This document shows positions 16,962-25,613 of a stretch of DNA of 64,000 bases, one piece after another (positions within the stretch are counted from its first letter, which is position 1; every line of letters starts with the position of its first letter). Made by a program: the position numbers and the translations under genes. Origin of the DNA: Streptomyces graminofaciens. GTDB taxonomy: Bacteria > Actinomycetota > Actinomycetes > Streptomycetales > Streptomycetaceae. Location of the stretch: NCBI RefSeq assembly GCF_030294945.1, contig NZ_AP018448.1:5114001-5178000 (forward strand). Reading direction: 5' to 3'. The notes under the pieces were generated by a model. That model did no database searches. It saw nothing but the letters and a program-made list of their open reading frames with translations, and had not been told where the DNA came from.

Positions 16962-17129
16962 TCAGCCGACGACCTTCTTGAGAGCGTCGCCGAGGGCGTC
17001 GGCCTCATCAGGGGTCAGCTCGACTACGAGCCGACCGCCGCCTTCGAGGGGAACGCGCATGACGATGCCCCGCCCCTCCTTTGTCACCTCGAGCGGGCCG
17101 TCGCCCGTCCGCGGCTTCATGGCCGCCAT
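16962..17129 (-). CDS. DUF3117 small protein
   Basis: This 55 aa protein, MAAMKPRTGDGPLEVTKEGR..., is nearly the family consensus. It is a tiny acidic beta-strand protein conserved throughout actinobacteria (Rv1211-like) with unknown function. The ATG at 17129 is preceded by AGGAAGGGG. It has its own promoter candidate upstream and ends at a strong terminator. Its position beside the Tag glycosylase region is shared with mycobacteria. Confidence 0.9.
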   Translation of the reverse strand: MAAMKPRTGDGPLEVTKEGRGIVMRVPLEGGGRLVVELTPDEADALGDALKKVVG

Positions 17130-17241
17130 GCTCGTTCCCCTTCCTGAAACCAGCTCATCGTCAAAGCCGACGGCCCTGGAGGGCACGCGCGGTCCAAGCG
17201 GGGACACGCGACACCGGCATCGAACACATTGCTTCCAGGCC

Positions 17242-17272
17242 ATTATCCCGCATGTCATGACCCGATGACCAA
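17242..17272 (-). promoter_or_regulatory. Candidate promoter of the DUF3117 gene
   Basis: Reading leftwards, TTGGTC (17272-17267) and GATAAT (17247-17242) are 19 bases apart, about 110 bases before the DUF3117 start. The -10 is good and the -35 moderate. This AT-rich stretch stands out in the intergenic region 17130-17504, which holds no other gene. Confidence 0.5.
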
Positions 17273-17504
17273 CATCAGTCGGCATCGCTTGGGCAACGCG
17301 CGCGAGCAAAACCACCCAATTCGGCGATGTGGCTGCGATACTGCGCCACCGCACGGACCTCGACCGCCGCTCGGCCAATAGGGATTCTTTGACGCAGGTC
17401 ACATGTCCGGCCCGCACCACCGTCGGCGATCTCCGCCATGCTGTGCTGTGACCGAGGGCGTACTGACCAGTACGCCGGAGCCGCGACACCGGAGGGGAAC
17501 CGCC

Positions 17505-18308
17505 ATGGCCGACACCGTGCTCTACGAGGTGAGCAACGGACTCGCGACGATCACGCTGAACCGCCCCGAGGCGATGAACGCGCTGAACATCGCGACCAAG
17601 GTCGCGCTGCGGGAGGCCGTTGAGTCCGCCGCCTCGGACGACGCCGTACGGGCCGTGCTGCTGACCGCCGCCGGGGACCGGGCCTTCTGTGTGGGCCAGG
17701 ACCTGAAGGAGCACATCGGGCTGCTGATCCAGGACAAGGAGACCGGCTCCCAGCAGACGATGACCACCGTCCGCGAGCACTACAACCCCATCGTGAAGGC
17801 CCTGACCGGCATGGCGAAGCCGGTGGTCGCCGGGGTGAACGGGGTCGCGGCCGGCGCGGGCCTCGGCTTCGCGCTCGCGGCGGACTACCGCGTCGTCGCC
17901 GACACGGCCGCCTTCAACACGTCCTTCGCCGGGGTCGCGCTCACCGCCGACTCCGGGGTCTCCTGGACCCTGCCCCGGGTGATCGGCCCCGGTCGCGCCG
18001 CCGACCTGCTGCTCTTCCCGCGCAGCATCAGCGCGCAGGACGCGTACGAGCTGGGGATCGCGAACCGGGTCGTTCCGTCGGCGGAGCTGGCCGAGGAGGC
18101 GGCGAAGGTCGCTCGCGCGCTGGCCGGGGGGCCGACGGTGGCGTACGCGGCGATCAAGGAGGCGGTCGCGTACGGGTTCTCTCACTCGCTGGCCGAGACC
18201 CTGGACAAGGAGGACGAGCTGCAGACGCGGGCGGGGTCTTCCGAGGACCATGGGATCGCGGTGCAGGCCTTCGTCAACAAGGAGACACCGAAGTATCTGG
18301 GACGCTGA
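17505..18308 (+). CDS. Enoyl-CoA hydratase/isomerase family protein
   Basis: This 267 aa protein has the crotonase fold. It contains NRPEAMNALN near residue 20, the first oxyanion-hole loop AFCVGQDLKEH near 66, the second KPVVAGVNGVAAGAGLGFALAADYRV near 105-130, and SFAGVALTADSGVSWTLPRVIG near 145. The aspartate in TADSG and the lack of the paired hydratase glutamates are closer to PaaG/PaaB-type isomerases or hydratases than to classical mitochondrial-type hydratase. It acts on an acyl-CoA in fatty acid or aromatic degradation; the exact substrate cannot be read. The ATG at 17505 has GGAGGGG upstream. Confidence 0.88.
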   Translation: MADTVLYEVSNGLATITLNRPEAMNALNIATKVALREAVESAASDDAVRAVLLTAAGDRAFCVGQDLKEHIGLLIQDKETGSQQTMTTVREHYNPIVKALTGMAKPVVAGVNGVAAGAGLGFALAADYRVVADTAAFNTSFAGVALTADSGVSWTLPRVIGPGRAADLLLFPRSISAQDAYELGIANRVVPSAELAEEAAKVARALAGGPTVAYAAIKEAVAYGFSHSLAETLDKEDELQTRAGSSEDHGIAVQAFVNKETPKYLGR

Positions 18309-18357
18309 TTCGGTTTTCGGAGAGACGGTTTTTTGGGGAGCTGATTCGGTCTGTGGT

Positions 18358-18440
18358 GAGCTGCGGTTCCGTCGTGGTCGATCGCGCCCACGCGGCGGAG
18401 CCGCAGAATGTCACAGCCCCGCGCCTCCTACGGGGCGCTC
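18358..18440. repeat. Streptomyces-type intergenic repeat R1
   Basis: This GC-rich segment has CTGCGG (18361-18366) pairing with CCGCAG (18401-18406), followed by a GCCCCGCGC block. Its pattern (CTGCGGTTCCGTCGTGG ... CAGCCCCGCGC) resembles the repeats at 20345-20460 and 28087-28145 and a family I know to be scattered between Streptomyces genes. It overlaps the last codons of the tag gene. Confidence 0.55.
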
Positions 18441-19015
18441 CTCGCGACGCACGCTTCCAAGTGGTCGTCCACCAAGCCGCACGCCTGCATCAGGGCGTAC
18501 GCCGTCGTCGGGCCCACGAAGCGGATGCCTCGCTTCTTGAGGGCCTTGGAGAGGGCCGTGGACTCGTCGGTGACCGCCGGGACGTCGGCAAGGGTCCTCG
18601 GGACCGGGCGGGTGGCCGGGTCCGGGGCGTGGGACCAGATCAGTTCGTCCAGCTCGCCCTCGGTCCACTCGGCCAGGGCCCGGGCATTGGCCACCGTCGC
18701 CTCGATCTTGGCTCTGTTGCGGATGATGCCCGGGTCGGCGAGCAGGCGTTCCTTGTCGGTGTCCGTGAACGTGGCGACCTCGGCGATCCGGAAGCCGGCG
18801 AAGGCCTTACGGAAGCCCTCGCGGCGGCGCAGGATCGTGATCCAGGACAGGCCGGACTGGAAGGCCTCCAGGCACAGCCGCTCGTACAGGGCGTCGTCGC
18901 CGTGGACCGGGCGGCCCCATTCCTCGTCGTGGTACGCCACGTAGTCCTCGGTGGACAGGGCCCAGGGGCAGCGCAGCGCTCCGTCGGGTCCGGCGAGGGC
19001 CGTGCCGTCGCTCAC
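18428..19015 (-). CDS. tag: DNA-3-methyladenine glycosylase I
   Basis: This 195 aa enzyme matches the Tag family throughout: RCPWALSTEDYVAYHDEEWGRPVHGDD at 15-42, FQSGLSWITILRRREGFRKAFAGF near 53, and a C-terminal FVGPTTAYALMQACGLVDDHLEAC. It removes 3-methyladenine from alkylated DNA in base excision repair. The usual Tag zinc ligands are only partly conserved here: the N-terminal Cys (RCPW) and the C-terminal His (DDHLEAC) are visible. The GTG at 19015 overlaps the stop of the DivIVA-like gene as GTGA, implying coupled translation. Confidence 0.93.
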   Translation of the reverse strand: MSDGTALAGPDGALRCPWALSTEDYVAYHDEEWGRPVHGDDALYERLCLEAFQSGLSWITILRRREGFRKAFAGFRIAEVATFTDTDKERLLADPGIIRNRAKIEATVANARALAEWTEGELDELIWSHAPDPATRPVPRTLADVPAVTDESTALSKALKKRGIRFVGPTTAYALMQACGLVDDHLEACVARSAP

Positions 19016-19362
19016 CGGTGGTCACCCTCCTCCGGCTTGCTCAGGGAGATCGCCGTCGACGCGCGGACGCCGGCCAGCGCGGCCTCCAGATGGGCGATGC
19101 GGTCGTCCCGCTCGGCGAGCTCGGCGCCGAGGCGGCCGAGGGCGTCGTCCACGTCCGCCATGCGGTAGCCGCGCGCGGTGACCGGGAAGCGGAGCGACTC
19201 GATGTCCCCGCGGTGGACCGGGCGGTCGGCGGGCAGCGCGTCCTGGAGCCGCTCCACCGGGGTCTCGGGCAGCACGGCGTTCTCGCCGCCGCCCACCACG
19301 TTGAGCGTCACCGCGGCGACGACCACGGCGAGCGCGACGACCAGGAACAAGAACATGAGCAT
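19012..19362 (-). CDS. DivIVA-domain small membrane protein (Rv1209-like)
   Basis: This 116 aa protein has an N-terminal membrane helix (MLMFLFLVVALAVVVAAVTLNVV) followed by a linker and a DivIVA-type motif (FPVTARGYRMADVDDALGRLGAEL, residues 60-83) that begins a short coiled coil. Such proteins locate at curved or growing membrane, and mycobacterial relatives are near septum/elongation proteins. A specific role is not known. The ATG at 19362 has GAGGGG upstream; a second ATG two codons later is possible. It is coupled to tag downstream and divergent from the folP2-like gene. Confidence 0.8.
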   Translation of the reverse strand: MLMFLFLVVALAVVVAAVTLNVVGGGENAVLPETPVERLQDALPADRPVHRGDIESLRFPVTARGYRMADVDDALGRLGAELAERDDRIAHLEAALAGVRASTAISLSKPEEGDHR

Positions 19363-19481
19363 CGCTGGGGTCCCCTCGAGTGTGTCCGGCTCCGATCGTG
19401 CCATGCGAGTCTGACAGTTAGGGTCGCAGGCGGCCCCGAAGGGCGGTCGTTCAACGGACTTACCGGGAGAGGTCACAGCGG

Positions 19482-20342
19482 ATGCTCAGGCTGGGCAAGC
19501 GGGAATTCGGCACGCACGAGCCGGTGATCATGGCGATCGTGAACCGGACCCCGGACTCCTTCTACGACCAGGGGGCGACCTTCCTGGACGAGCCGGCGCT
19601 CGCGCGCGTGGAGCGGGCGGTGGCGGACGGGGCCGCCATCATCGACATCGGTGGTGTGAAGGCCGGGCCCGGCGAGGAAGTGACCGCCGAGGAGGAGGCA
19701 CGGCGGACGGTCGGTTTCGTCGCGGAGGTGCGGCGGCGGTTTCCCGATGTGATCATCAGCGTCGACACCTGGCGGCACGAGGTCGGGGAGGCCGTGTGCG
19801 AGGCCGGGGCGGATCTGCTGAACGACGCGTGGGGCGGGGTCGATCCCCGGCTCGCGGAGGTGGCGGCACGGTATGGGGTCGGGCTGGTGTGCACGCACGC
19901 GGGTGGGTCGGAGCCGCGGACCCGGCCGCACCGGGTCACGTACGACGACGTCATGGCCGACATTCTCCGGGTGACCGTCGGGCTGGCCGAGCGGGCCGTG
20001 TCGCTGGGGGTGCCTCGGGAGTCGGTGCTGATCGATCCCGGGCACGACTTCGGGAAGAACACGCGGCACAGTCTGGAGGCGACGCGGCGGTTGGGGGAGA
20101 TGGTGGAGACGGGGTGGCCGGTGCTGGTGTCGCTCTCCAACAAGGACTTCGTGGGGGAGACGTTGGATCGGCCGGTGAAGGAGCGGGTGGTGGGCACGCT
20201 GGCCACGACCGCCGTGTCGGCGTGGTTGGGGGCGCAGGTGTACCGGGTGCATGAGGTGGCGGAGACTCGGCAGGTGTTGGACATGGTGGCGTCCATTGCC
20301 GGGCATCGGGCTCCGGCGGTGGCCCGGCGGGGGCTGGCGTAG
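19482..20342 (+). CDS. folP2: Dihydropteroate synthase-like protein (FolP2 type)
   Basis: This 286 aa TIM-barrel protein carries NRTPDSFYDQG at residue 21, where true DHPS has NVTPDSF. It has IIDIGGVKAGPGEEV near 54 where functional DHPS has a GGESTRPG loop. SVDTWR, DAWGG and VLIDPGHDFGKN are retained. The changed loop, which normally binds p-aminobenzoate, fits the FolP2 group; mycobacterial FolP2 is reported not to replace FolP1. It is therefore probably not the folate enzyme, and its real substrate is unknown. GGGAGAGG lies before the ATG at 19482. Confidence 0.85.
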   Translation: MLRLGKREFGTHEPVIMAIVNRTPDSFYDQGATFLDEPALARVERAVADGAAIIDIGGVKAGPGEEVTAEEEARRTVGFVAEVRRRFPDVIISVDTWRHEVGEAVCEAGADLLNDAWGGVDPRLAEVAARYGVGLVCTHAGGSEPRTRPHRVTYDDVMADILRVTVGLAERAVSLGVPRESVLIDPGHDFGKNTRHSLEATRRLGEMVETGWPVLVSLSNKDFVGETLDRPVKERVVGTLATTAVSAWLGAQVYRVHEVAETRQVLDMVASIAGHRAPAVARRGLA

Positions 20343-20344
20343 GC

Positions 20345-20460
20345 CCGCGGCGGAGTAAGGGGGGTTGTCGGGTGCGGGTCGGTGGGGATTTGTAGCGCAG
20401 GCTCGGCGCCCTCAGAGGCAACGGCCCGCGGGCCGCCACCCCACACCACCCGCAACCCGG
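20345..20460. repeat. Intergenic GC-rich repeat R2
   Basis: The gap between the convergent folP2-like and LOG genes contains a CGGGTGCGGGTCGGTGGGG ... TAGCGCAG stretch resembling R3 at 28087. CGGCCCGCGGGCCG forms an internal palindrome near 20421-20434. No gene is present; it may act as a terminator for both neighbours. Confidence 0.45.
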
Positions 20461-20472
20461 CAGACCCCTGGC

Positions 20473-21231
20473 TTACCGGCCCGCCTCCTTCGACACCAAC
20501 GCCACCGCCTCGTCCACGTCGTCCGTGACGTGGAACAGGGTCAGGTCCTTGTCCGAGGCCTTGCCCTGGGCGATGAGGGTGTTGGTGAGCCAGTCGATGA
20601 GGCCGCTCCAGTAGGACTCGCCGAAGAGGACGATGGGGAAGCGGGTCACCTTCTGGGTCTGGACGAGGGTGAGGGCTTCGAAGAGTTCGTCCAGGGTGCC
20701 CAGGCCGCCGGGCAGGACCACGAAGCCCTGCGCGTACTTGACGAACATCATCTTCCGGACGAAGAAGTAGCGGAAGTTGAGGCCGATGTCGACGTACGGA
20801 TTGAGACCCTGCTCGAAGGGCAGTTCGATGCCGAGGCCGACGGAGACGCCGCCCGCCTCGGAGGCGCCCTTGTTGGCCGCCTCCATCGCGCCCGGGCCGC
20901 CGCCGGTGATCACGGCGAAGCCGGCCTCCACCAGGCCGCGGCCCAGCCGTACACCCGCCTCGTACTCCGGTGAGTCGGCCGGCGTACGCGCCGAGCCGAA
21001 CACGCTGATCGCGGGCGGGAGTTCGGCCAGCGTGCCGAAGCCCTCGATGAACTCCGACTGGATGCGCAGAACCCGCCAGGGGTCCGTGTGGACCCAGTCG
21101 GACGGGCCGCCGGCGTCGAGCAGCCGCTGGTCCGTCGTGCTCGACTGGACCTGGTCGCGCCTGAGCAGCACCGGCCCCAGCCGTTGCTCCTTCGGTGGCT
21201 GCTTCTTGCCCTCGGGGTTGCCGGTCGCCAT
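20473..21231 (-). CDS. LOG family (TIGR00730) nucleotide phosphoribohydrolase-like protein
   Basis: This 252 aa protein has the Rossmann-type LOG fold: AISVFGSARTP near residue 75, VITGGGPGAMEAANKGASEAGG near 107, and the signature PGGLGTLDELFEAL near 172. LOG proteins release free base and ribose 5-phosphate from nucleotide 5'-monophosphates, making cytokinins in some organisms. The N-terminal 65 residues are an extra region. The neighbourhood (dapE, folP2-like) equals that of mycobacterial Rv1205. The ATG at 21231 begins MATGNPEGKKQ. Confidence 0.88.
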   Translation of the reverse strand: MATGNPEGKKQPPKEQRLGPVLLRRDQVQSSTTDQRLLDAGGPSDWVHTDPWRVLRIQSEFIEGFGTLAELPPAISVFGSARTPADSPEYEAGVRLGRGLVEAGFAVITGGGPGAMEAANKGASEAGGVSVGLGIELPFEQGLNPYVDIGLNFRYFFVRKMMFVKYAQGFVVLPGGLGTLDELFEALTLVQTQKVTRFPIVLFGESYWSGLIDWLTNTLIAQGKASDKDLTLFHVTDDVDEAVALVSKEAGR

Positions 21232-21308
21232 GTCCGCTCCCTCCGTCGTGCTGTTCGTTCACCCAGCCTAGATCCACGCGGGTTACGGACGGGGGACGCG
21301 AGCGTGTC

Positions 21309-22388
21309 CTATTCCGCGAGCCAGGCCCGCAGGCGCTCCTCGCCCGCCAGGATCTTCGCGATCTCCACCCGCTCGTCGCGCCGGTGCGCCAAGTGCGGGT
21401 TGCCGGGGCCGTAGTTGACGGCCGGTACGCCGAGCGCGCTGAAGCGGGAGACGTCCGTCCAGCCGTACTTGGGCTGAGGGGTGCCGCCGACCGCCTCGAT
21501 GAAGGCCGCGGCCGCCGGGTGGGAGAGGCCGGGCAGCGCGCCGGGGCTGTGGTCGTCCACCACGAACTCCTCGACCCCGCAGTCCGCGAACACCTCGTGG
21601 ACGTGGGCGATGGCCTCCTCCTCCGTACGGTCGGGCGCGTAACGGAAGTTGACGCTCACCACGCACTCGTCGGGGATGACGTTGCCCGCGACACCGCCCG
21701 AGATCCGGACCGCGTTGAGGCCCTCGCGGTACTCCAGACCGTCGATCACCGGGTAGCGGGGTTCGTACGAGGCGAGGCGGGCCAGGATCGGGGCGGCCGT
21801 GTGGATGGCGTTGGCGCCCATCCAGCCGCGCGCGGAGTGGGCGCGCTCGCCCTTCGTCCGCAGCAGGACCCGCAGGGTGCCCTGGCAGCCGCCCTCGACC
21901 TGGCCGTCGGTCGGTTCGAGGAGCACCGCGAAGTCGCCCTCCAGCCATTCGGGATGGGCCTCGGAGACATGCTTCAGGCCGTTCAGGTCCGCGGCGACCT
22001 CTTCGTTGTCGTAGAAGATGAAGGTGAGGTCGCGGTTGGGGGCGGGGACCGTTGCCGCGATGCGCAGTTGGAGGGCGACGCCCGACTTCATGTCGCAGGT
22101 GCCGCAGCCCCACAGGACGCCGTTCTCGTCGAGACGGGAGGGGACGTTCTCCGCGATGGGGACGGTGTCGATGTGCCCGGCCAGGACCACGCGCTCGGCG
22201 TGGCCGAGGTTCGTGCGGGCGACGACGTTGTTGCCGTACCGGTCGACCGTGAGGTGCGGCAGGGCGCGCAGAGCGGTCTCGATCGCGTCCGCGAGGGGCT
22301 TCTCGGTGCCGCTCTCGGAGGCGAAGTCGACGAGCTGCGCGGTCAGCCGCGCCGCGTCCTGCGTGAGGTCAATGGGGCTCTCGGTCAT
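21309..22388 (-). CDS. dapE: Succinyl-diaminopimelate desuccinylase
   Basis: This 359 aa M20-family metallopeptidase has the zinc-site motifs LAGHIDTVP (about 75), GCGTCDMKSGVALQL (about 95) and YDNEEVA (about 127, with the catalytic Glu). There is a dimerisation lid (GERAHSARGWMGANAIH) and a C-terminal NYGPGNPHLAHRRDE. It converts N-succinyl-LL-diaminopimelate to LL-diaminopimelate and succinate for lysine and peptidoglycan. DapC at 24376-25470 supplies the preceding step. ATG at 22388. Confidence 0.94.
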   Translation of the reverse strand: MTESPIDLTQDAARLTAQLVDFASESGTEKPLADAIETALRALPHLTVDRYGNNVVARTNLGHAERVVLAGHIDTVPIAENVPSRLDENGVLWGCGTCDMKSGVALQLRIAATVPAPNRDLTFIFYDNEEVAADLNGLKHVSEAHPEWLEGDFAVLLEPTDGQVEGGCQGTLRVLLRTKGERAHSARGWMGANAIHTAAPILARLASYEPRYPVIDGLEYREGLNAVRISGGVAGNVIPDECVVSVNFRYAPDRTEEEAIAHVHEVFADCGVEEFVVDDHSPGALPGLSHPAAAAFIEAVGGTPQPKYGWTDVSRFSALGVPAVNYGPGNPHLAHRRDERVEIAKILAGEERLRAWLAE

Positions 22389-22505
22389 GCCGTCGACCCT
22401 AACGCGCCAGAGCCGCGGGCCGGCCCGCGAACGGTTCCGGCCACCTCAGGCCCGCTGTCCACAACCCACAGCGGTCTCCCATTACTCTCCAGTACCTTGG
22501 AACGC

Positions 22506-23510
22506 GTGCCAAAGCTGTCGCCCGCCTCCCGCCCTCCCCGTCGCCGTAGCCGTGTCCTGCGTTGCGGGGCTGCCTTCGTCGTCCTGGTCGCGCTCGCGGC
22601 CTACCTCACCGTTCAGTACCTGACCGGGGGAAACGGCACGCCGAAGTGCACGGTGGTGTCCGCGGACGACGAGGAGACGTCGTACGAGTTCACGCCGGAG
22701 CAGGCGGCCAACGCGGCGACGATCTCGGCGGTCGGCACCTCGCGCGAGCTGCCCGAGCGGGCCGTGGCCATCGCGCTGGCGACCGCGCTCCAGGAGTCCG
22801 GGCTGCGCAACATCGGCCACGGCGACCGGGACTCGCTGGGGCTGTTCCAGCAGCGGCCGTCGCAGGGCTGGGGCACCGAGAAGCAGATCCAGGACCCGGT
22901 GTACGCGGCGGGTGAGTTCTACGACCACCTCGTCAAGGTGGACGAGTACGAGGAGCTGGCGCTGACCGTCGCCGCCCAGCGGGTGCAGCGCAGCGGCTAC
23001 CCGGACGCGTACGCCAAGCACGAGCCGGACGCCACGCTGCTCGCCGCCGCGCTGACCGGCCGGGCGGCGGCCACGCTGACCTGCGAGGGGCGCGCGGAGA
23101 CCGCGACCACCGCCCGGGCGGGCGGCCCGGAGGCGGTGCGCAGCGCGCTCGCTCGGGACTTCGGCCGGGACGCGTTCGAGACGGCCGGGGCAGTGGTGGG
23201 CTCGTCGGACGGCACCGCCGCCGGGGCAGGCGAATCGCCCAGCCCAGCCGCTTCCTCCTCCCCCTCCCCCTCCGCTGCCGGGACCATGACCATCCCCGTC
23301 GCGGACGGCGCCAAGGACTCCGGCTCCGATGCCCGGCGGCGCGGCTGGGAGCTGGCGCACTGGGCCGTGGCGAACTCCTCCCGGCTCGGTATCGAGCGCG
23401 TCGGGTACGCGGGCCGGGAGTGGGTCGCCGGAGGCCGGGCGGGCGAGTGGCGTACGGCGCACGCGGCGAGCGGCTCCGTCGACGCGGTCCGAATCGTCAC
23501 TGGACAGTAG
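22506..23510 (+). CDS. Secreted or membrane-anchored lysozyme-like protein
   Basis: This 334 aa protein has an Arg-rich start, one membrane/signal segment (CGAAFVVLVALAAYLTVQYL, about 20-39) and an extracytoplasmic domain. ERAVAIALATALQESGLRNIGHGDRDSLGLFQQRPSQGWG (90-128) is the lytic-transglycosylase-like pattern with its catalytic-position Glu in QESG. A Ser/Pro linker (about 240-260) and a C-terminal segment with GSVDAVRIV follow. Databases often call this group heavy metal transporters; the sequence gives no support for that. GTG at 22506 is chosen by position; the ribosome binding site is weak. Confidence 0.75.
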   Translation: MPKLSPASRPPRRRSRVLRCGAAFVVLVALAAYLTVQYLTGGNGTPKCTVVSADDEETSYEFTPEQAANAATISAVGTSRELPERAVAIALATALQESGLRNIGHGDRDSLGLFQQRPSQGWGTEKQIQDPVYAAGEFYDHLVKVDEYEELALTVAAQRVQRSGYPDAYAKHEPDATLLAAALTGRAAATLTCEGRAETATTARAGGPEAVRSALARDFGRDAFETAGAVVGSSDGTAAGAGESPSPAASSSPSPSAAGTMTIPVADGAKDSGSDARRRGWELAHWAVANSSRLGIERVGYAGREWVAGGRAGEWRTAHAASGSVDAVRIVTGQ

Positions 23511-23840
23511 GCGCCGGGCTCACCCGTGCGGGGTACGTCCGGCGCGGCGGATGGACGGTGCGCGCAGATTTTCGCCCACTCACCCTCGCATCGCGAAAAT
23601 CCTTGAGAAATGGGGGGCCGTAAGGATTCGGCAGACTTTCGGACCGGGTCCCTTCTAACGGTCTATGTCCGCATTCGACAATGCGACGCATTACCAACTC
23701 TTTACGTCGGGTCGCCGCAACCTTCGCGGACTTCGAGCGGTAGTTACTGCGTCCGAGGCCGGAGCGATCAACCACTCCCCGTACACACGGGGTTGGCCCC
23801 GGTCGGACACTTCAACGTTCTCTTCCGTCAAAGGAGCACC
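23511..23840. other. Long 5' region of the small secreted protein gene
   Basis: These 330 bases hold no gene I can support. The stretch is less GC-rich (GCGAAAATCCTTGAG near 23590) and probably carries the promoter and a leader for the secreted protein starting at 23841. ATTTTCGC (23566-23573) and GCGAAAAT (23592-23599) form an inverted repeat. Confidence 0.4.
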
Positions 23841-24305
23841 ATGTCCCTCCCCCTGACCCGCCGGATCGCCCGTGCCGCGCTGCTCACCGCAGCGGGAGCG
23901 GCCTCCGTGGTCGGTGCGGCCGGCTCCGCGAGCGCGGCGCCCGAACTCCCCGCGACCCCGAACCTCGGCGGTCTGTCCGCCGTGGATGGGGCGAACGCCG
24001 GTAACACCGTCGACGGCGCCACGCAGAACGTCACCGGCCTGGCGAGCAACGCCGGCAGCAAGGCGGCCAAGGACACCCTGCCGGCCGTGAGCAAGACCGG
24101 TGGGAAGGCCGTCAAGAAGACGACGCCCGTCGCGCAGAAGGCTGCCGGGGACGCCGCCGGCTCCGCCGGCAAGGTCGTGGGTGACGCGACCAAGACCGCG
24201 ACCAAGACCGCGACCAAGGGCGGGCTGCCGACGGACTCCGTCGGGAAGGGTGGCCTGCCGGGTGCGGGTCAGCTCCCGCTCAAGGGTGGGCTGCCGGTCG
24301 GCTGA
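23841..24305 (+). CDS. Small secreted Lys/Gly/Thr-rich protein
   Basis: This 154 aa precursor has a clear Sec signal peptide: RRIARAALLTAAGAASVVGAAGSASA with the cut near residue 32. The mature part is low-complexity, with repeated TKTATKT, SAGKVVGDA and KGGLP units (three KGGLP-like copies at the end). No cysteine or enzymatic motif is present. The pattern is that of a Streptomyces surface or cell wall-associated protein of unknown role, sometimes mislabelled ATP-binding. CAAAGGAGCACC is an ideal ribosome binding site for the ATG at 23841. Confidence 0.75.
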   Translation: MSLPLTRRIARAALLTAAGAASVVGAAGSASAAPELPATPNLGGLSAVDGANAGNTVDGATQNVTGLASNAGSKAAKDTLPAVSKTGGKAVKKTTPVAQKAAGDAAGSAGKVVGDATKTATKTATKGGLPTDSVGKGGLPGAGQLPLKGGLPVG

Positions 24306-24322
24306 CCTGCCGTCTGTCTGAT

Positions 24323-24348
24323 GGGGCCCGGGGATCTCCCCGGGCCCC
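24323..24348. terminator. Terminator hairpin
   Basis: GGGGCCCGGGG (24323-24333) and CCCCGGGCCCC (24338-24348) form an 11-bp perfect stem with a 4-base loop, followed by TTCT. It separates the convergent secreted protein gene and dapC. Confidence 0.88.
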
Positions 24349-24375
24349 TTCTGCTGTACCTGGAGGTCGCAGGGG

Positions 24376-25470
24376 TCACAGACGCTCTACCGCTGCCCTC
24401 ACCCGCTCGTCCGTCGCCGTGAACGCCACGCGTACGTGGTTCGCGCCCGCCTCGCCGTAGAAGTCCCCGGGGGCCACCAGAATGCCCAGGGAGGCGAGGT
24501 GGGCGACCGTGTCCCAGCAGGACTCGTCCCGCGTGGCCCAGAGGTAGAGGCTGGCCTCGCTGTGTTCGATCCGGAAGCCGTGGGCGAGCAGGGCGTCACG
24601 GAGGGACGCGCGGCGGGCGGCGTAGCGGGCGCGCTGTTCCTGGACGTGGTTGTCGTCGCCCAGCGCCGCCACGACCGCCGCCTGGGTCGGGGCCGACGTC
24701 ATCATGCCGCCGTGCTTGCGGATCTGGAGCAGGGGGTTCAGGACCGCGGGGTCGCCGGCGAGGAAGGCGGCGCGGTAGCCCGCGAGGTTCGAGCGCTTCG
24801 AGAGGGAGTGGACGGCCACGATGCCGTCGTACGAGCCGCCGTTCACGTCCGGGTGGAGGACGGAGACCGGGTCGGCCTCCCAGCCGAGTTCGAGGTAGCA
24901 CTCGTCGGAGAAGATCAGGATCTCGTGTGCGCGGGCCCAGGCCACGATCCGGGTCAGTTCCGCCTTGGACAGGACCTTGCCCGTGGGGTTCGACGGGGAG
25001 TTCAGCCAGAGGAGCTTCAGGCCGCTCGGGTCCAGCCGGGTCGGGTCGTCGTAGACCTCGTGGTCCGCGCGGGCGAGGCGGGCGCCGACCTCGTACGTCG
25101 GGTAGGCGAGGCGCGGGTACGCGACCCGGTCGCCGGGGCCGAGGCCGAGCTGGGTGGGGAGCCAGGCGACCAGTTCCTTGGAGCCGACGATCGGCAGGAC
25201 GTGGTGGTGGGTGAGGTCGCGTGCGCCCAGGCGGCGCTCCACCCAGCCCGTGAGCGCGTCCCGCAGCTCCGCCGTGCCCCACACGGTGGGGTAGCCCGGG
25301 GAGTCCGCCGCCTCGATCAGCGCTTTCTGGATCAGCTCGGGCACCGGGTCGACCGGCGTGCCGACCGAGAGGTCGACGATGCCGTCGGGATGCGCGGCGG
25401 CCGTCTTCTTATACGGCTCCAGCTTGTCCCAGGGGAAGGTGGGAAGGCGGTCGGAGACTGCGGAGGACAC
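24376..25470 (-). CDS. dapC: Succinyldiaminopimelate transaminase (PLP aminotransferase)
   Basis: This 364 aa fold-type I aminotransferase has VDLSVGTPVDPVP at 33, NSPSNPTGKVLSKAEL near 170 and FSDECYLEL near 200. The PLP lysine lies in HSLSKRSNLAGYRAAFLAGD near 235. The actinobacterial form makes N-succinyl-LL-2,6-diaminoheptanedioate, the substrate of DapE encoded 2 kb away. The GTG at 25470 starts at VSSAVSDRLPTFPWDKL, the family beginning; upstream sequence is the terminator region. It follows the ferredoxin gene, as in mycobacteria (fdxC-dapC). Confidence 0.92.
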   Translation of the reverse strand: MSSAVSDRLPTFPWDKLEPYKKTAAAHPDGIVDLSVGTPVDPVPELIQKALIEAADSPGYPTVWGTAELRDALTGWVERRLGARDLTHHHVLPIVGSKELVAWLPTQLGLGPGDRVAYPRLAYPTYEVGARLARADHEVYDDPTRLDPSGLKLLWLNSPSNPTGKVLSKAELTRIVAWARAHEILIFSDECYLELGWEADPVSVLHPDVNGGSYDGIVAVHSLSKRSNLAGYRAAFLAGDPAVLNPLLQIRKHGGMMTSAPTQAAVVAALGDDNHVQEQRARYAARRASLRDALLAHGFRIEHSEASLYLWATRDESCWDTVAHLASLGILVAPGDFYGEAGANHVRVAFTATDERVRAAVERL

Positions 25471-25523
25471 GGTTCTGCTCGCTCTCTGGGACGGATACGG
25501 CCTCTGGACCGGGTACGGCAAAC

Positions 25524-25574
25524 GCCTCGGTCCCGTACGGCGATCGGGGTGATCAGGCCGTACGGGACCGAGGC
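25524..25574. terminator. Strong terminator between ferredoxin and dapC genes
   Basis: GCCTCGGTCCCGTACGG (25524-25540) pairs perfectly with CCGTACGGGACCGAGGC (25558-25574), 17 bp with a 17-base loop. It lies after the fdxA stop and before dapC on the same strand, so the two genes are probably separate transcripts or attenuated. Confidence 0.85.
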
Positions 25575-25613
25575 GGCACGCGTGCGGGCCGCTGGGGGGC
25601 CGCCGACGGGCCT

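Noticed and set aside
22506..23510. Heavy-metal transporter
   Set aside because: Only one membrane segment and a lysozyme-like QESG domain; the usual database name has no support in the sequence.
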